Source: an uncultured Bacteroidota bacterium (lineage in GTDB: Bacteria > Bacteroidota > Bacteroidia > JADZBD01). From it: a stretch of 64,000 nucleotides of DNA. The DNA is taken from NCBI GenBank assembly GCA_937924855.1, contig CALEYQ010000080.1, forward strand, positions 124,001-188,000, read 5' to 3'. Position numbers and translations under genes: made by a program. Below the pieces are notes generated by a model. The model was not told the origin of the DNA. It was given only the letters and a program-made list of their open reading frames with translations, and did not search any database. Shown here one piece after another: positions 23,698-32,043 of this stretch (positions are counted from its first letter, which is position 1; each line of letters starts with the position of its first letter).

Positions 23698-24630
23698 GTG
23701 AAAGGATTGGTCATAAAAACCACGGGCAACCGGTATATAGTACTTGCCGATAAGGGAACTTATGTTACCTGCACCCTGAAAGGAAAATTCAGGATGGAGG
23801 GAACCAGGTCCACCAATCCTGTGGTGGTTGGAGATCATGTTCTTTTTGAAAAACCCGATTCGAACCAGGATGGCATAATCCACGAAATTCTACCCCGGAA
23901 GAACCACATTGTCCGTAAGGCTACCAAACTTTCGCGGCAATCCCATGTTCTTGCCGCTAATATTGACCTTGCCTGGATTGTTGTTACTCCGGTAGTTCCT
24001 AAAACATCCTTTGGATTTATCGACCGGTTTTTGGTTTGTTGCGAGGCCTTTCAGGTTCCTGTAAAAATCATACTTAACAAATCCGATTTGTTTGAGGGAG
24101 AAACGGAAGAACCTGCCCTCGTTTACCGGGAAATTTATACCCTCGCCGGGTATGAGGTGCTCCAGGTAAGTGCAACCCGGAATTCCGGACTTGACCTTTT
24201 AAAAAAAGAAATGAAAGGCAAAGTAAATCTATTTGCCGGTCATTCAGGTGTTGGGAAATCAACACTGATCAATAAAATTTGTCCGGAAGTTGCCCAGAAA
24301 ACGGCTGCTTTATCAAACACTCATCTGAAGGGTCTTCACACCACCACCTTTTCGGAAATGTTTCCGCTTCCCGAAGGGGGTTATGTAATTGACACCCCGG
24401 GCATAAAAGAGTTTGGCTTGTTTGACTATGAAAAAAACGAGTTGTATCATTATTTTCCTGAAATCTTTAAAGTGGCAGCAAACTGCAGATTTAATTCCTG
24501 TCTGCATGTTTCTGAACCCGGCTGTGCGGTTATGGAAAAAGTGGAATCGGGAGAAATTTCAGACACCCGTTACCATAGTTATCTGAGCATACTGAATGGG
24601 GAAGAGCTCGAAAAAGAATTCGATGATTAA
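23698..24630 (+). CDS. rsgA: ribosome biogenesis GTPase RsgA
   Basis: A 310-residue circularly permuted GTPase that checks 30S subunit maturation. An OB-fold occupies residues 1-75; the G4 motif NKSD (about 123) precedes the G1 loop GHSGVGKSTLINKI (about 180), the mark of permutation; DTPGIKEFGL is G3. The C-terminal zinc knuckle includes CRFNSCLHVSEPGC. The start is GTG at 23698, supported by the promoter immediately upstream. It is followed after five bases by dtd and then the MazG-like gene, a compact quality-control operon. Confidence 0.94.
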   Translation: MKGLVIKTTGNRYIVLADKGTYVTCTLKGKFRMEGTRSTNPVVVGDHVLFEKPDSNQDGIIHEILPRKNHIVRKATKLSRQSHVLAANIDLAWIVVTPVVPKTSFGFIDRFLVCCEAFQVPVKIILNKSDLFEGETEEPALVYREIYTLAGYEVLQVSATRNSGLDLLKKEMKGKVNLFAGHSGVGKSTLINKICPEVAQKTAALSNTHLKGLHTTTFSEMFPLPEGGYVIDTPGIKEFGLFDYEKNELYHYFPEIFKVAANCRFNSCLHVSEPGCAVMEKVESGEISDTRYHSYLSILNGEELEKEFDD

Positions 24631-24635
24631 ATAAA

Positions 24636-25088
24636 ATGCGCATTCTGATCCAAAGAGTTTCATCCGCCAATGTTAAGGTAAATGGCAAGATTACCGGCAA
24701 CATTGGCATGGGTCTTCTTTGCCTGGTTGGTTTTGAAGAGGCCGACACGGATGAAGATCTGCAATGGGGGGCGGCCAAGATAATCGCGCTTCGCATTTTT
24801 CCGGATGCGGAAGGAAAAATGAATGTTTCCCTGACCGAAGCAGGAGGTGAAATTCTCCTGGTTTCCCAATTTACCTTATTTGCCTCCACGAAAAAGGGCA
24901 ACCGGCCCTCATTTATCGGATCGGCCCGACCGGAAACAGCCTTGGAACTTTACCAAAAATTTTCTACATTACTGAATTCGGCTATGGAGAAACCTGTTCA
25001 GACCGGAGTTTTTGGGGCCCTTATGGAGGTTTCCCTTGTAAATGATGGTCCGGTAACTATCTGGATCGACACAAAAAACAAAAGCTGA
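24636..25088 (+). CDS. dtd: D-aminoacyl-tRNA deacylase
   Basis: A 150-residue DTD enzyme that hydrolyses D-amino acids (and mischarged glycine) from tRNA. The two defining motifs are present: SQFTLFASTKKGNRPSF (about 79-95) and the C-terminal NDGPVTIWID with the Gly-Pro used in chiral proofreading. Its stop codon shares one base with the ATG of the next gene. Confidence 0.95.
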   Translation: MRILIQRVSSANVKVNGKITGNIGMGLLCLVGFEEADTDEDLQWGAAKIIALRIFPDAEGKMNVSLTEAGGEILLVSQFTLFASTKKGNRPSFIGSARPETALELYQKFSTLLNSAMEKPVQTGVFGALMEVSLVNDGPVTIWIDTKNKS

Positions 25089-25423
25089 TGAAAAAACCCA
25101 TTAATCAGATGCAAGAGCAGGTTGACAACTGGATCAAAAAATACGGGGTCAGGTATTTTACGCCCCTGACTAATATGGCCATTTTAGCCGAGGAAGTGGG
25201 AGAAGTTGCCAGAATTATTGCCCGCGAATCGGGAGAACAATCGCACCGGAAAAAAAGCCCGAAAGGCAAACTGGGTGCTGAGTTATCTGATGTGCTGTTT
25301 GTAACTCTTTGTCTGGCGAACCAACATGGTATAGATTTGCAAAAGGAGTTCGATGTTAAACTGAAAAAGAAAACCAAACGCGATAAAACCCGTCATTTAA
25401 AAAATCCCAAACTACGCGTTTAA
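25088..25423 (+). CDS. MazG-like nucleotide pyrophosphohydrolase
   Basis: A 111-residue single-domain all-alpha NTP pyrophosphatase. EEVGEVARII (about 36-45) and ELSDVLFVTLCLA (about 67-79) give the E-x2-E and E-x2-D metal-binding pairs of the MazG superfamily. It probably hydrolyses non-canonical or excess nucleotides to monophosphates. It is a short family member and lacks the second MazG domain. It is coupled to dtd by a one-base overlap. Confidence 0.87.
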   Translation: MKKPINQMQEQVDNWIKKYGVRYFTPLTNMAILAEEVGEVARIIARESGEQSHRKKSPKGKLGAELSDVLFVTLCLANQHGIDLQKEFDVKLKKKTKRDKTRHLKNPKLRV

Positions 25424-25436
25424 AAAAAACCGCCTG

Positions 25437-26807
25437 GTGAACCGGAAAAATACGATTTGGATTCTTGCCTCAATACCTGTTTTGCTCTGGTCGGTTTTCT
25501 ATAATGGATATCCCTGGGTTTATCCCGATACCGGCACTTATATCGACAGTGGATTTACGAATGAAAGTCCCATTGACCGTCCCTTGTTTTACGGTTGGTT
25601 TATCCGACATACCTCTCTGGCAGAAACGCTATTTATTCCCGCCTTCATTCAATCGCTGATTGGAGTCTGGTTGATTTTTATTTTTTTCAAACATGCGGTG
25701 CCGGTCAGAAATCCGGGTTTAATGACATTTGTTTCTGTGTTGCTATTATCCTTGACCACAGGAATTAGCTATTATGCAGGGCTGATGGTACCTGATATTT
25801 TCCAGGCCTATTTATTTTTAGGCTTTGCCATTTTAATGGCACCTGAAAAACCGCCCAGAAATCAGCGGATTTTAATCTGGATTCTAATTGGTTTCTCACT
25901 GGTTAGTGCTTTTGCGAACCTCCTCGTATTTTCCCTTTATTGCTTTTTCTATTTAATTTTCAGAAGGCCCAAATACCTCATCCGGAATCCGGCTTTTAAG
26001 GGCATTATCCTTGTTGTTTGCTGCTACCTGCTTTCATGTTTTATTAATTACCGGTCTGGTTTTGGTTTTACCTTTTCTCCGGGCTCGCATATGTTTTTAA
26101 TGGGTAAGCTGGCCGACCGTGGACTGTTACAGGAATACCTTGACAAGAACTGCGAATCGCATCCTACCCCATTATGCGGGCATTCCATTCCACTTTCGGG
26201 GAACTGGTTTTTGTGGGACACACGGAGCCCTGCTATTTCCACTTGCCCCGATTCAACGGTTAAAGAATGTTGGGAATACTGGGAACCCACAAATAAAAAA
26301 ATACTTAACCGCTTTTTTTCCGATCCCTCATTGAGCTTAAAATTCATGTCCGGAATACCAAAAGATATTGCCATCCAGGCCACTGAGTTTGGGGCCTACC
26401 CCAGCAGGCCCGACATGGAAAACGGGCCGGTTTTTTCGCAAATAAACTGGAGGATGAAACCAGATTTTCCCCGCTTAAAAAAATCAGAACAACAAAAATC
26501 ACCTGTTACTTTTGACACCTTAAACACGCTTACCTCAATTTGCATTCCGGTTTCATTAATTGCAATATTGATCTTTCTGTATTTTACCCCTGTGCCCGCA
26601 TGGCGGAGATTTACTTTCCGGATTTTTATGTTTATTTTTTTAAATCTTCTTGTTATCGGTGTTTTTAGTATTCCGGATGCACGATATCACGGACGAAGTA
26701 TTTGGCTTATTGAATTGCTTGCCCTAAGTGGTGCCACGGGAAGAAAAATAAAAATCCCGGGACTTGGTAGTCCCGGTATAAATAAGGGCGTGAACCCGGC
26801 CGTTTAG
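25437..26807 (+). CDS. polytopic membrane protein of unknown function with a Cys-containing loop
   Basis: A 456-residue membrane protein that I do not recognise with confidence. It starts at GTG 25437. Eight or more hydrophobic helices are visible. The first loop, PWVYPDTGTYIDSG, has acidic residues placed as in GT-C glycosyltransferases. A large central loop (about 225-365) holds four cysteines (NCES, PLCGH, STCPDS, KECWEY), which could form disulphides outside the cytoplasm. The last 60 bases contain the terminator of the facing hydrolase gene, and its TAG overlaps that gene's TAA by four bases. A lipid-linked sugar transferase is the best guess, weakly held. Confidence 0.65.
   Translation: MNRKNTIWILASIPVLLWSVFYNGYPWVYPDTGTYIDSGFTNESPIDRPLFYGWFIRHTSLAETLFIPAFIQSLIGVWLIFIFFKHAVPVRNPGLMTFVSVLLLSLTTGISYYAGLMVPDIFQAYLFLGFAILMAPEKPPRNQRILIWILIGFSLVSAFANLLVFSLYCFFYLIFRRPKYLIRNPAFKGIILVVCCYLLSCFINYRSGFGFTFSPGSHMFLMGKLADRGLLQEYLDKNCESHPTPLCGHSIPLSGNWFLWDTRSPAISTCPDSTVKECWEYWEPTNKKILNRFFSDPSLSLKFMSGIPKDIAIQATEFGAYPSRPDMENGPVFSQINWRMKPDFPRLKKSEQQKSPVTFDTLNTLTSICIPVSLIAILIFLYFTPVPAWRRFTFRIFMFIFLNLLVIGVFSIPDARYHGRSIWLIELLALSGATGRKIKIPGLGSPGINKGVNPAV
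26742..26776 (-). terminator. intrinsic terminator of the alpha/beta hydrolase gene, inside the facing gene
   Basis: On the minus strand CCGGGAC (26776-26770) pairs with GTCCCGG (26763-26757) around a 6-base loop and is followed by GATTTTTATTTTT. The hairpin lies within the last 20 codons of the plus-strand gene that ends at 26807. No T run follows it on the plus strand. Confidence 0.85.
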
Positions 26808-27538
26808 TTCTTTTCGAGAAACATCATTAGGGAAAGCCAGTATTCGGAACTTCCCGGATTTGTTTTCCAAAGGGCACTGGCGCCATGCTTTCCTTCTTTT
26901 GCCGGGGCAAAAACTACTTTATTACCGGTAACAATATCCTTTACCAGTTCTTCACATCCCTTTTTTTCATCGGCTGAGGAAGCAACATATACCGGTTTAT
27001 CTAATTTTTTAATCGCATCTTTTACATTTAGTTTTTTTCCGAAATATTCGCCCGGGCTATAGGCAATAACACGACTTACCTGTGGATTTCCTACGGCAAT
27101 TTTCAAAACCAGGGATGCGCTATACGAGGATCCTACCAGGGTTACGGGCTCCCTGTATTCATTAAAAATGTATTGTATGGCTGCAATAATATCTTTCTCA
27201 GCGTCGAGATATTCGGTTCCCTTTCCTTTGGATTTTGCATCCTTGGCAGTTTCATTTAAGACCCCATTAATTTCATTTCCCGAGCGGGCATCGATGGCCA
27301 GGCAATTATACCCCAGTTTATGAAACCGCTTTGCAATATCCTTGAATTCTCCCCGGCTTGATCCGGCCTGGTGGCACAAAATCATCCAGGGAAACTCTTC
27401 TTTAAAAACATATTTATCAGCTGTAATGGTTACACCGTCTTTAGAAGGGAAAGTAACCGTTTCCTGTGCCACTGAAGATCCTGTTTCAAAAAAGAACAGG
27501 GAGAAAAGGAGGGGTAGTTGAAGGGTAAAATATTTCAT
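26804..27538 (-). CDS. secreted alpha/beta hydrolase (dienelactone hydrolase-like)
   Basis: A 244-residue exported hydrolase. A signal peptide ends near VAQ (residue 24). The nucleophile elbow is GSSYSAS (about 137), with an acid in the ASSADEKKGCEELV region and the catalytic His in EGKHGAS (about 222), together giving a Ser-Asp-His triad. ILCHQAGSSRGEF corresponds to the oxyanion strand. Substrate unknown. It has a good promoter at 27557-27586 and a terminator within the facing gene, so it is a self-contained transcription unit. Confidence 0.8.
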   Translation of the reverse strand: MKYFTLQLPLLFSLFFFETGSSVAQETVTFPSKDGVTITADKYVFKEEFPWMILCHQAGSSRGEFKDIAKRFHKLGYNCLAIDARSGNEINGVLNETAKDAKSKGKGTEYLDAEKDIIAAIQYIFNEYREPVTLVGSSYSASLVLKIAVGNPQVSRVIAYSPGEYFGKKLNVKDAIKKLDKPVYVASSADEKKGCEELVKDIVTGNKVVFAPAKEGKHGASALWKTNPGSSEYWLSLMMFLEKN

Positions 27539-27556
27539 TCCGGGAAAATTGGTTTA

Positions 27557-27586
27557 TAAAAGTACACTTTCATTGGAATCTTGCAA
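27557..27586 (-). promoter_or_regulatory. promoter of the alpha/beta hydrolase gene
   Basis: On the minus strand TTG (27586-27584) is separated by exactly 19 bases from TACTTTTA (27564-27557), near the consensus TTG-N19-TAnnTTTG. The ATG at 27538 follows 18 bases later. Confidence 0.65.
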
Positions 27587-27665
27587 GAATAATGCCAATT
27601 GATTTTTAATAAATTTCAGGCCAGAAACAGGTATCGCCAAGCCGGAATTCCGGGGGGCAATTATT

Positions 27666-28703
27666 TCAAATTAGGGTAAACCTTGGAGGGGTGGAGGATA
27701 AAATTCGGCCTATGGGTTCTGAATTCAGCCCCTTGGATTCCAATAGTTCCCTTATGGGTTTGCTGCCCTGTTCAGGTGCTGTAAACAATAGACCTCCGCT
27801 GGTCTGGGGATCCGACAAAATCAGCAGCCAGGAAGGATCTACCCCTTTGGCAAGGTGGCTGACAGCCTTCCAGTTACGAAAAGTAGCATCAGGATAAACC
27901 ATGTTTTTGGTGAGATCCGAGACCCCCGGAAAAACGGGAATTTTATCTTTGAAAAGTTCAGCACCCAGCTTCCTTTCCCGGGTCATTTCGAAGAGGTGCC
28001 CCAGAAGTCCAAAACCGGAAACATCCGTCATGGCCGAAACTCCGGAAAGGGCTCCAAGCTCCCTTCCTGTTTCATTCAAAAGGCACATGCTGTTCAGGCA
28101 GGTCCGGAAAATTTCCAAATCCACCAAACCTCTTTTAAGGGCCGTACTCAGAATCCCGGTTCCCAAAGGCTTAGTAAGAAATATCAAATCGTTTTCATTG
28201 GGAGTATTATTTCTTTTGAGGTTGCTCCGGGACACAAGGCCATTGACACTAAGTCCAAAAAAGGGCTCGGGAGCCTCAATGGTATGACCGCCCCCAAGAG
28301 GCACTCCTGCCAAACCGGTAATTTTTAAGGCCCCTTCCAATACCTTTCCGGCATAGCTCAGAGGGATTTTATCGGTAGGCCAGCCCAGTACGGCCAGCGC
28401 CAGAACGGGGTTCCCACCCATGGCATACACATCGCTGAGGGCATTTGCCGCAGAAACACAACCAAAATCAAAAGGATCATCGACAACGGGGGTAAAAAAA
28501 TCAACCGTGGAAATCAGGCCGGAGCCATCCGGCAATTCAATTACGGCCGCATCATCGGAGTTGCTGTTTCCTACCCAAAGTCCCTTTTCAGCATCTGCAA
28601 ACGTTTTGCCTCTGAGCAATTCACTCAGTTCGCCGGGCGCCAGTTTACAACCGCAACCCCCGCTGGTTGTGAAGGCGGTTAGTTTAATTTCAAGGTCGTC
28701 CAT
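27666..28703 (-). CDS. selD: selenophosphate synthetase
   Basis: A 345-residue SelD, which makes selenophosphate from selenide and ATP. The N-terminal active site is the Cys form, TSGGCGCKL, with no in-frame TGA that would encode selenocysteine. Other blocks include SNSDDAAVI, STVDFFTPVVDDPFDFG and the glycine-rich GLLGHLFEM region of the AIRS/PurM fold. Its start overlaps mnmH by 25 bases, and the two form a selenium-donor and tRNA-modification unit. Confidence 0.95.
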   Translation of the reverse strand: MDDLEIKLTAFTTSGGCGCKLAPGELSELLRGKTFADAEKGLWVGNSNSDDAAVIELPDGSGLISTVDFFTPVVDDPFDFGCVSAANALSDVYAMGGNPVLALAVLGWPTDKIPLSYAGKVLEGALKITGLAGVPLGGGHTIEAPEPFFGLSVNGLVSRSNLKRNNTPNENDLIFLTKPLGTGILSTALKRGLVDLEIFRTCLNSMCLLNETGRELGALSGVSAMTDVSGFGLLGHLFEMTRERKLGAELFKDKIPVFPGVSDLTKNMVYPDATFRNWKAVSHLAKGVDPSWLLILSDPQTSGGLLFTAPEQGSKPIRELLESKGLNSEPIGRILSSTPPRFTLI

Positions 28704-29737
28704 TCGCTGTTCATTTTCTCTGAAAACGCAAGGATTTTTTTTGCGCGTCCTTCATCATCCAACCCTTCCCCTTCCACAAAAAAAACATCCTTCCATTCCC
28801 TCTTTTCGTGATTGTAATTGTAGGCTTTATCATAATAATCCAAAACAATCCGACACACCGATTCAAGATTCCCACTTTGCAAATCCTGAATTGCGCTTTC
28901 AAACTTATCGTAACCCAACCGCTTTCTTATTTTCGTCAGCGAGTCTTCAAGTCTGGCCGCTGGCAGGACCCCGTATTCACGCATCAGGGTTTTGATTCTT
29001 TCTTCCCGGGGTACCGAAAGTCTGAAAATGGGGGCCTTTTTCATCCGGAACCAAATTTCATCGGGCACATGAACCTTTCCTATGGTGTGCGACTCATCTT
29101 CAACCCAGACCGGTAGCGAAGGATTCAGGTTTCGGATTTCTGCAGCCAGATTATTTTCAAATTGTTCGGTATCGGGCTGGGGAGTATTTTCCAGGCTCCC
29201 AAAGGCAGAACCCTTATGACGGGCAAGGAATTCAAGATCTATTGTTTGGGAACCGAGGTCTTTCATGCATTTTAAAACCCGTGTTTTTCCGGATCCCGTT
29301 TCTCCGCCAAGGATAAACATGGGAAAAGGAATAAGGAAAGTTTCCCGCACCCATTGCCGGTAGCTCTTATAACCTCCTTCCAGAACAAAAACTTCGAGCC
29401 CTGCTTTTTCAAGCAGGAAAGCCATGGCGTTACTGCGCATTCCTCCCCGCCAGCAATACAGAAAAACACAGGTTCCGGAACCTGCCAGCCGGATACCTTC
29501 TTCGGCCAGGTATTGCATTTTGGGCCCCACCAGACCAAACCCCTCCATAACGGCTTCTTTTTTGCCCAGTTGTTTATATGCGGTTCCAACCCGTGCCCTT
29601 TCTTCATCCGAAAACAGGGGCAGAGAGTGGGAGCCGGGAATATGGGCATGAAAAAACTCAGCCGGAGACCTGACATCGATCACCACTCCTCTTTCTGCCT
29701 TCCTCAGAAAGGCCTCCGCTGCTAAATAAATAGGCAT
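28679..29737 (-). CDS. mnmH: tRNA 2-selenouridine synthase
   Basis: A 352-residue MnmH (SelU/YbbB) that replaces sulphur by selenium at the wobble 2-thiouridine of some tRNAs via a geranylated intermediate. It has an N-terminal rhodanese domain with catalytic Cys in FLYCWRGGMRSNAM (about residue 94) and a C-terminal P-loop domain, GGETGSGKTRVL (about 144). It uses the selenophosphate made by the overlapping selD. Divergent from rpsT. Confidence 0.94.
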   Translation of the reverse strand: MPIYLAAEAFLRKAERGVVIDVRSPAEFFHAHIPGSHSLPLFSDEERARVGTAYKQLGKKEAVMEGFGLVGPKMQYLAEEGIRLAGSGTCVFLYCWRGGMRSNAMAFLLEKAGLEVFVLEGGYKSYRQWVRETFLIPFPMFILGGETGSGKTRVLKCMKDLGSQTIDLEFLARHKGSAFGSLENTPQPDTEQFENNLAAEIRNLNPSLPVWVEDESHTIGKVHVPDEIWFRMKKAPIFRLSVPREERIKTLMREYGVLPAARLEDSLTKIRKRLGYDKFESAIQDLQSGNLESVCRIVLDYYDKAYNYNHEKREWKDVFFVEGEGLDDEGRAKKILAFSEKMNSEWTTLKLN

Positions 29738-29797
29738 GTTTATTAAGGAAAATTAAAAAAAAGGGCTGAAAAAAGGCTTCAATTTGATCAAAAATAC

Positions 29798-29805
29798 TAT
29801 CTTTG
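29798..29805 (+). promoter_or_regulatory. -7 element of the rpsT promoter
   Basis: TATCTTTG matches TAnnTTTG, 19 bases before the rpsT ATG. A TTTG occurs at 29783-29786 but is too close to serve as the -33 box. Confidence 0.55.
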
Positions 29806-29824
29806 CCGTCCTAAAATACAATAC

Positions 29825-30079
29825 ATGGCGAATCATAAGTCAGCTATTAAGAGAACCCGCTCAAACAATGCCAAACGGCTGCGCAATCGTTTCCAGGCAA
29901 AAACTACCCGTAATCTGGTAAAAAAGATACGCGATACCAAGGAAAAAGCAGAGGCTGTAAAGAGTCTGCCCGAAGTTATTGCGAAGCTTGACAAACTGGC
30001 AAAAAAGAATATCATTCATAAAAAGAAGGCTTCCAATTTAAAGTCGAAGCTTACCCGGCATGTTAATGCCATAAAGTAG
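29825..30079 (+). CDS. rpsT: 30S ribosomal protein S20
   Basis: An 84-residue ribosomal protein S20, which binds 16S rRNA near its 5' and 3' minor domains. The N-terminal MANHKSAIKRTRSNNAKRLRN is diagnostic and the protein is highly basic throughout. It has its own promoter and a strong terminator 24 bases after the stop. Confidence 0.97.
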   Translation: MANHKSAIKRTRSNNAKRLRNRFQAKTTRNLVKKIRDTKEKAEAVKSLPEVIAKLDKLAKKNIIHKKKASNLKSKLTRHVNAIK

Positions 30080-30102
30080 GTTTTTATTTAGAACCGTATT
30101 CC

Positions 30103-30129
30103 AGCCCGCTTTTTGCGGGCTTTTTTTTT
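30103..30129 (+). terminator. intrinsic terminator after rpsT
   Basis: AGCCCGC (30103-30109) pairs with GCGGGCT (30115-30121) around a TTTTT loop and is followed by a run of eight further T. The radC ATG begins only 11 bases after the T run. Confidence 0.93.
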
Positions 30130-30139
30130 GTTTTGGGGT

Positions 30140-30835
30140 ATGGAAGATCAACGGAGGGTTCCTTTACGTTTCTGGTCGGAGGAGGACCGGCCCCGGGAAA
30201 AATTAATGAGCCGTGGAAAGCAGCACTTGAGCGATGCAGAATTATTGGCCATAATTATTGGTGCCGGAAACCGGAACGAAACTGCGGTGGAGCTTTCCCG
30301 CCGCATTCTGGCAAGCCTGGGGAACCGGCTTTCCGGACTGGGAAAATTAAGTACCGGAGATTTGTGCAAGTTTGAAGGCATCGGACAGGCAAAGGCCATA
30401 AGCATTCTGGCGGCCCTTGAACTGGGAAACCGAAAAGCAGGCGAACAGCCCGAAGAAAGAAAAAGCATTCAGTCGAGCAGAGATGCGTTTCAATACCTGG
30501 CCCGATTTTTCAACGACCTGCCGGTAGAGGAGTTTCATGTTATCTTTTTGAACCGGGCCAATTTTATTATCAAATCCGAACAGATAAGCAGCGGTGGAAT
30601 AACCGGGACCGTAGTTGATTTACGGGTTATTTTTAAAAAGGCCATTGAAAGTCATGCCTGCGGATTAATTCTCGCACATAACCATCCCAGTGGGAACCTG
30701 AATCCCAGTGAGGCCGACCGGAATTTAACCCGGAAAATTTCGGAAGCCGGCAAAATTCTTGACATCCAGCTTTTTGACCATCTTATAATTGCCGAACGCA
30801 AGTATCTGAGCTTTGCGGACGAGGGATATATTTAG
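30140..30835 (+). CDS. radC: RadC-family JAMM domain protein
   Basis: A 231-residue RadC/YicR protein. An N-terminal helix-hairpin-helix region (SDAELLAIIIGAGNRNETAVELSRRIL and KFEGIGQAKAISILAALELG) precedes an MPN/JAMM domain with the zinc motif HNHPSGNLNPSEAD. The family was named for DNA repair, but that role is disputed. The ATG at 30140 is chosen because the longer frame runs back into the rpsT terminator. No separate promoter is visible; low-level read-through from rpsT could supply its mRNA. Confidence 0.92.
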   Translation: MEDQRRVPLRFWSEEDRPREKLMSRGKQHLSDAELLAIIIGAGNRNETAVELSRRILASLGNRLSGLGKLSTGDLCKFEGIGQAKAISILAALELGNRKAGEQPEERKSIQSSRDAFQYLARFFNDLPVEEFHVIFLNRANFIIKSEQISSGGITGTVVDLRVIFKKAIESHACGLILAHNHPSGNLNPSEADRNLTRKISEAGKILDIQLFDHLIIAERKYLSFADEGYI

Positions 30836-30880
30836 CCAAAATGCATCGGAAATATTCGTGAAATACACGATTTTTCCAAT

Positions 30881-30888
30881 TACTTTTG
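30881..30888 (+). promoter_or_regulatory. -7 element of the wecB promoter
   Basis: TACTTTTG is an exact TAnnTTTG match six bases upstream of the wecB ATG at 30895. It predicts a leader of only about two bases for the whole wecB cassette. Confidence 0.6.
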
Positions 30889-30894
30889 GGTGCT

Positions 30895-32043
30895 ATGATT
30901 CGAGTAATAACCATTATTGGAGCCAGGCCCCAGATAATTAAAGCGGCTGCCCTGAGCCGGGTGTTCCGTGAGAAATACCAGGGCAAGGTAGAAGAGATCC
31001 TTGTTCACACCGGCCAGCATTACGACGAAAACATGTCGGAAGTATTTATCGACGAGCTCGACCTACCCATTCCCCAGTATAATCTGAATGTAGGATCCGG
31101 CACCCACGGCCAGCAAACCAGTGCGATGATTACCGGAATTGAAGAAATTCTGCTTCGTGAAAAGCCCCATTGTATTCTGCTATACGGCGATACCAATTCA
31201 ACCCTTGCGGGGGCTGTTGCCGCATCAAAAATCCATGTTCCCGTAGTTCATATCGAGGCAGGCCTGAGGTCTTTTAATAAAAAAATGCCTGAGGAATTAA
31301 ACCGCATCATAGCCGATCACACGAGCACCCTCCTTTTTTCGCCCACAAAAACAGGAATAAGAAATTTGGTGCGGGAAGGGTTCCGAAAAAAAACAAGTCC
31401 ACCCTACTCTGACGACAATCCCTGTATTTTTCACAGCGGAGATGTAATGTATGACAATACCATTTTCTTTTCCGGAAGAGCTGAAAAAAGGAGTACTATT
31501 TTAAAGGAAAAAAATCTGGAAGCAGGAAAATTTATTTTATGTACCATTCACCGCGATTCCAACACTGATAATCCGGAGCGACTAAAAACCCTTTTTGGTG
31601 CCATTCTTAAAATCGCCGCCGATTTTGGAACTCAGTTTGCCATACCTCTGCATCCGCGAACCTCAAAACTGCTGGTAAACAACCTTCCTCCGGAAATGTA
31701 TAACCGGCTTTCCACCGATCCCCGGATTCGCTTATTAAAACCTGCCTCCTTTTTCGACATGATTATGCTCGAGAAAAACTGCAGTATGATCTGGACCGAT
31801 TCGGGCGGGGTTCAAAAAGAGGCTTACTTTCATAAAAAACCCTGTCTGATTCTCCGCTCTGAAACCGAATGGGTGGAGTTGGTAAAAGCGGGCGTTGCCG
31901 TGCTTACCGATGCCGATGAAAAAAAGATTCTGAAAGCCTACCGGAAAATGGCAAAACTCAAAAAGGCAAAATTTCCTCCCCTTTTCGGAGATGGAAAAGC
32001 GGCCGAATATATCGCGAACCAGATTTTCCGAAATTTCAATTAA
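30895..32043 (+). CDS. wecB: non-hydrolysing UDP-N-acetylglucosamine 2-epimerase
   Basis: A 382-residue epimerase interconverting UDP-GlcNAc and UDP-ManNAc (or an oxidised relative) for surface polysaccharide synthesis. Family marks are IIGARPQIIKAA, HTGQHYDENMSEVF, LLYGDTNSTLAGAVAA, HIEAGLRSFNKKMPEELNR and WTDSGGVQKEAY. A TTG start at 30886 is possible but lies inside the promoter, so ATG 30895 is preferred. Its stop abuts the deacetylase ATG with no spacer, and the deacetylase overlaps the next gene by one base: a three-gene cassette. Confidence 0.93.
   Translation: MIRVITIIGARPQIIKAAALSRVFREKYQGKVEEILVHTGQHYDENMSEVFIDELDLPIPQYNLNVGSGTHGQQTSAMITGIEEILLREKPHCILLYGDTNSTLAGAVAASKIHVPVVHIEAGLRSFNKKMPEELNRIIADHTSTLLFSPTKTGIRNLVREGFRKKTSPPYSDDNPCIFHSGDVMYDNTIFFSGRAEKRSTILKEKNLEAGKFILCTIHRDSNTDNPERLKTLFGAILKIAADFGTQFAIPLHPRTSKLLVNNLPPEMYNRLSTDPRIRLLKPASFFDMIMLEKNCSMIWTDSGGVQKEAYFHKKPCLILRSETEWVELVKAGVAVLTDADEKKILKAYRKMAKLKKAKFPPLFGDGKAAEYIANQIFRNFN

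Noticed and set aside
27642..27653. Perfect palindrome CCGGAATTCCGG between the hydrolase gene and selD
   Set aside because: It has no loop and no T run; one 12-base palindrome in a GC-balanced spacer is weak evidence for a binding site.
28600..28703. Possible selenocysteine codon in selD
   Set aside because: The active-site codon is Cys (GGCGCK); no in-frame TGA is present.
30113..30140. Longer radC starting at 30113
   Set aside because: Those codons are the loop and T run of the rpsT terminator.
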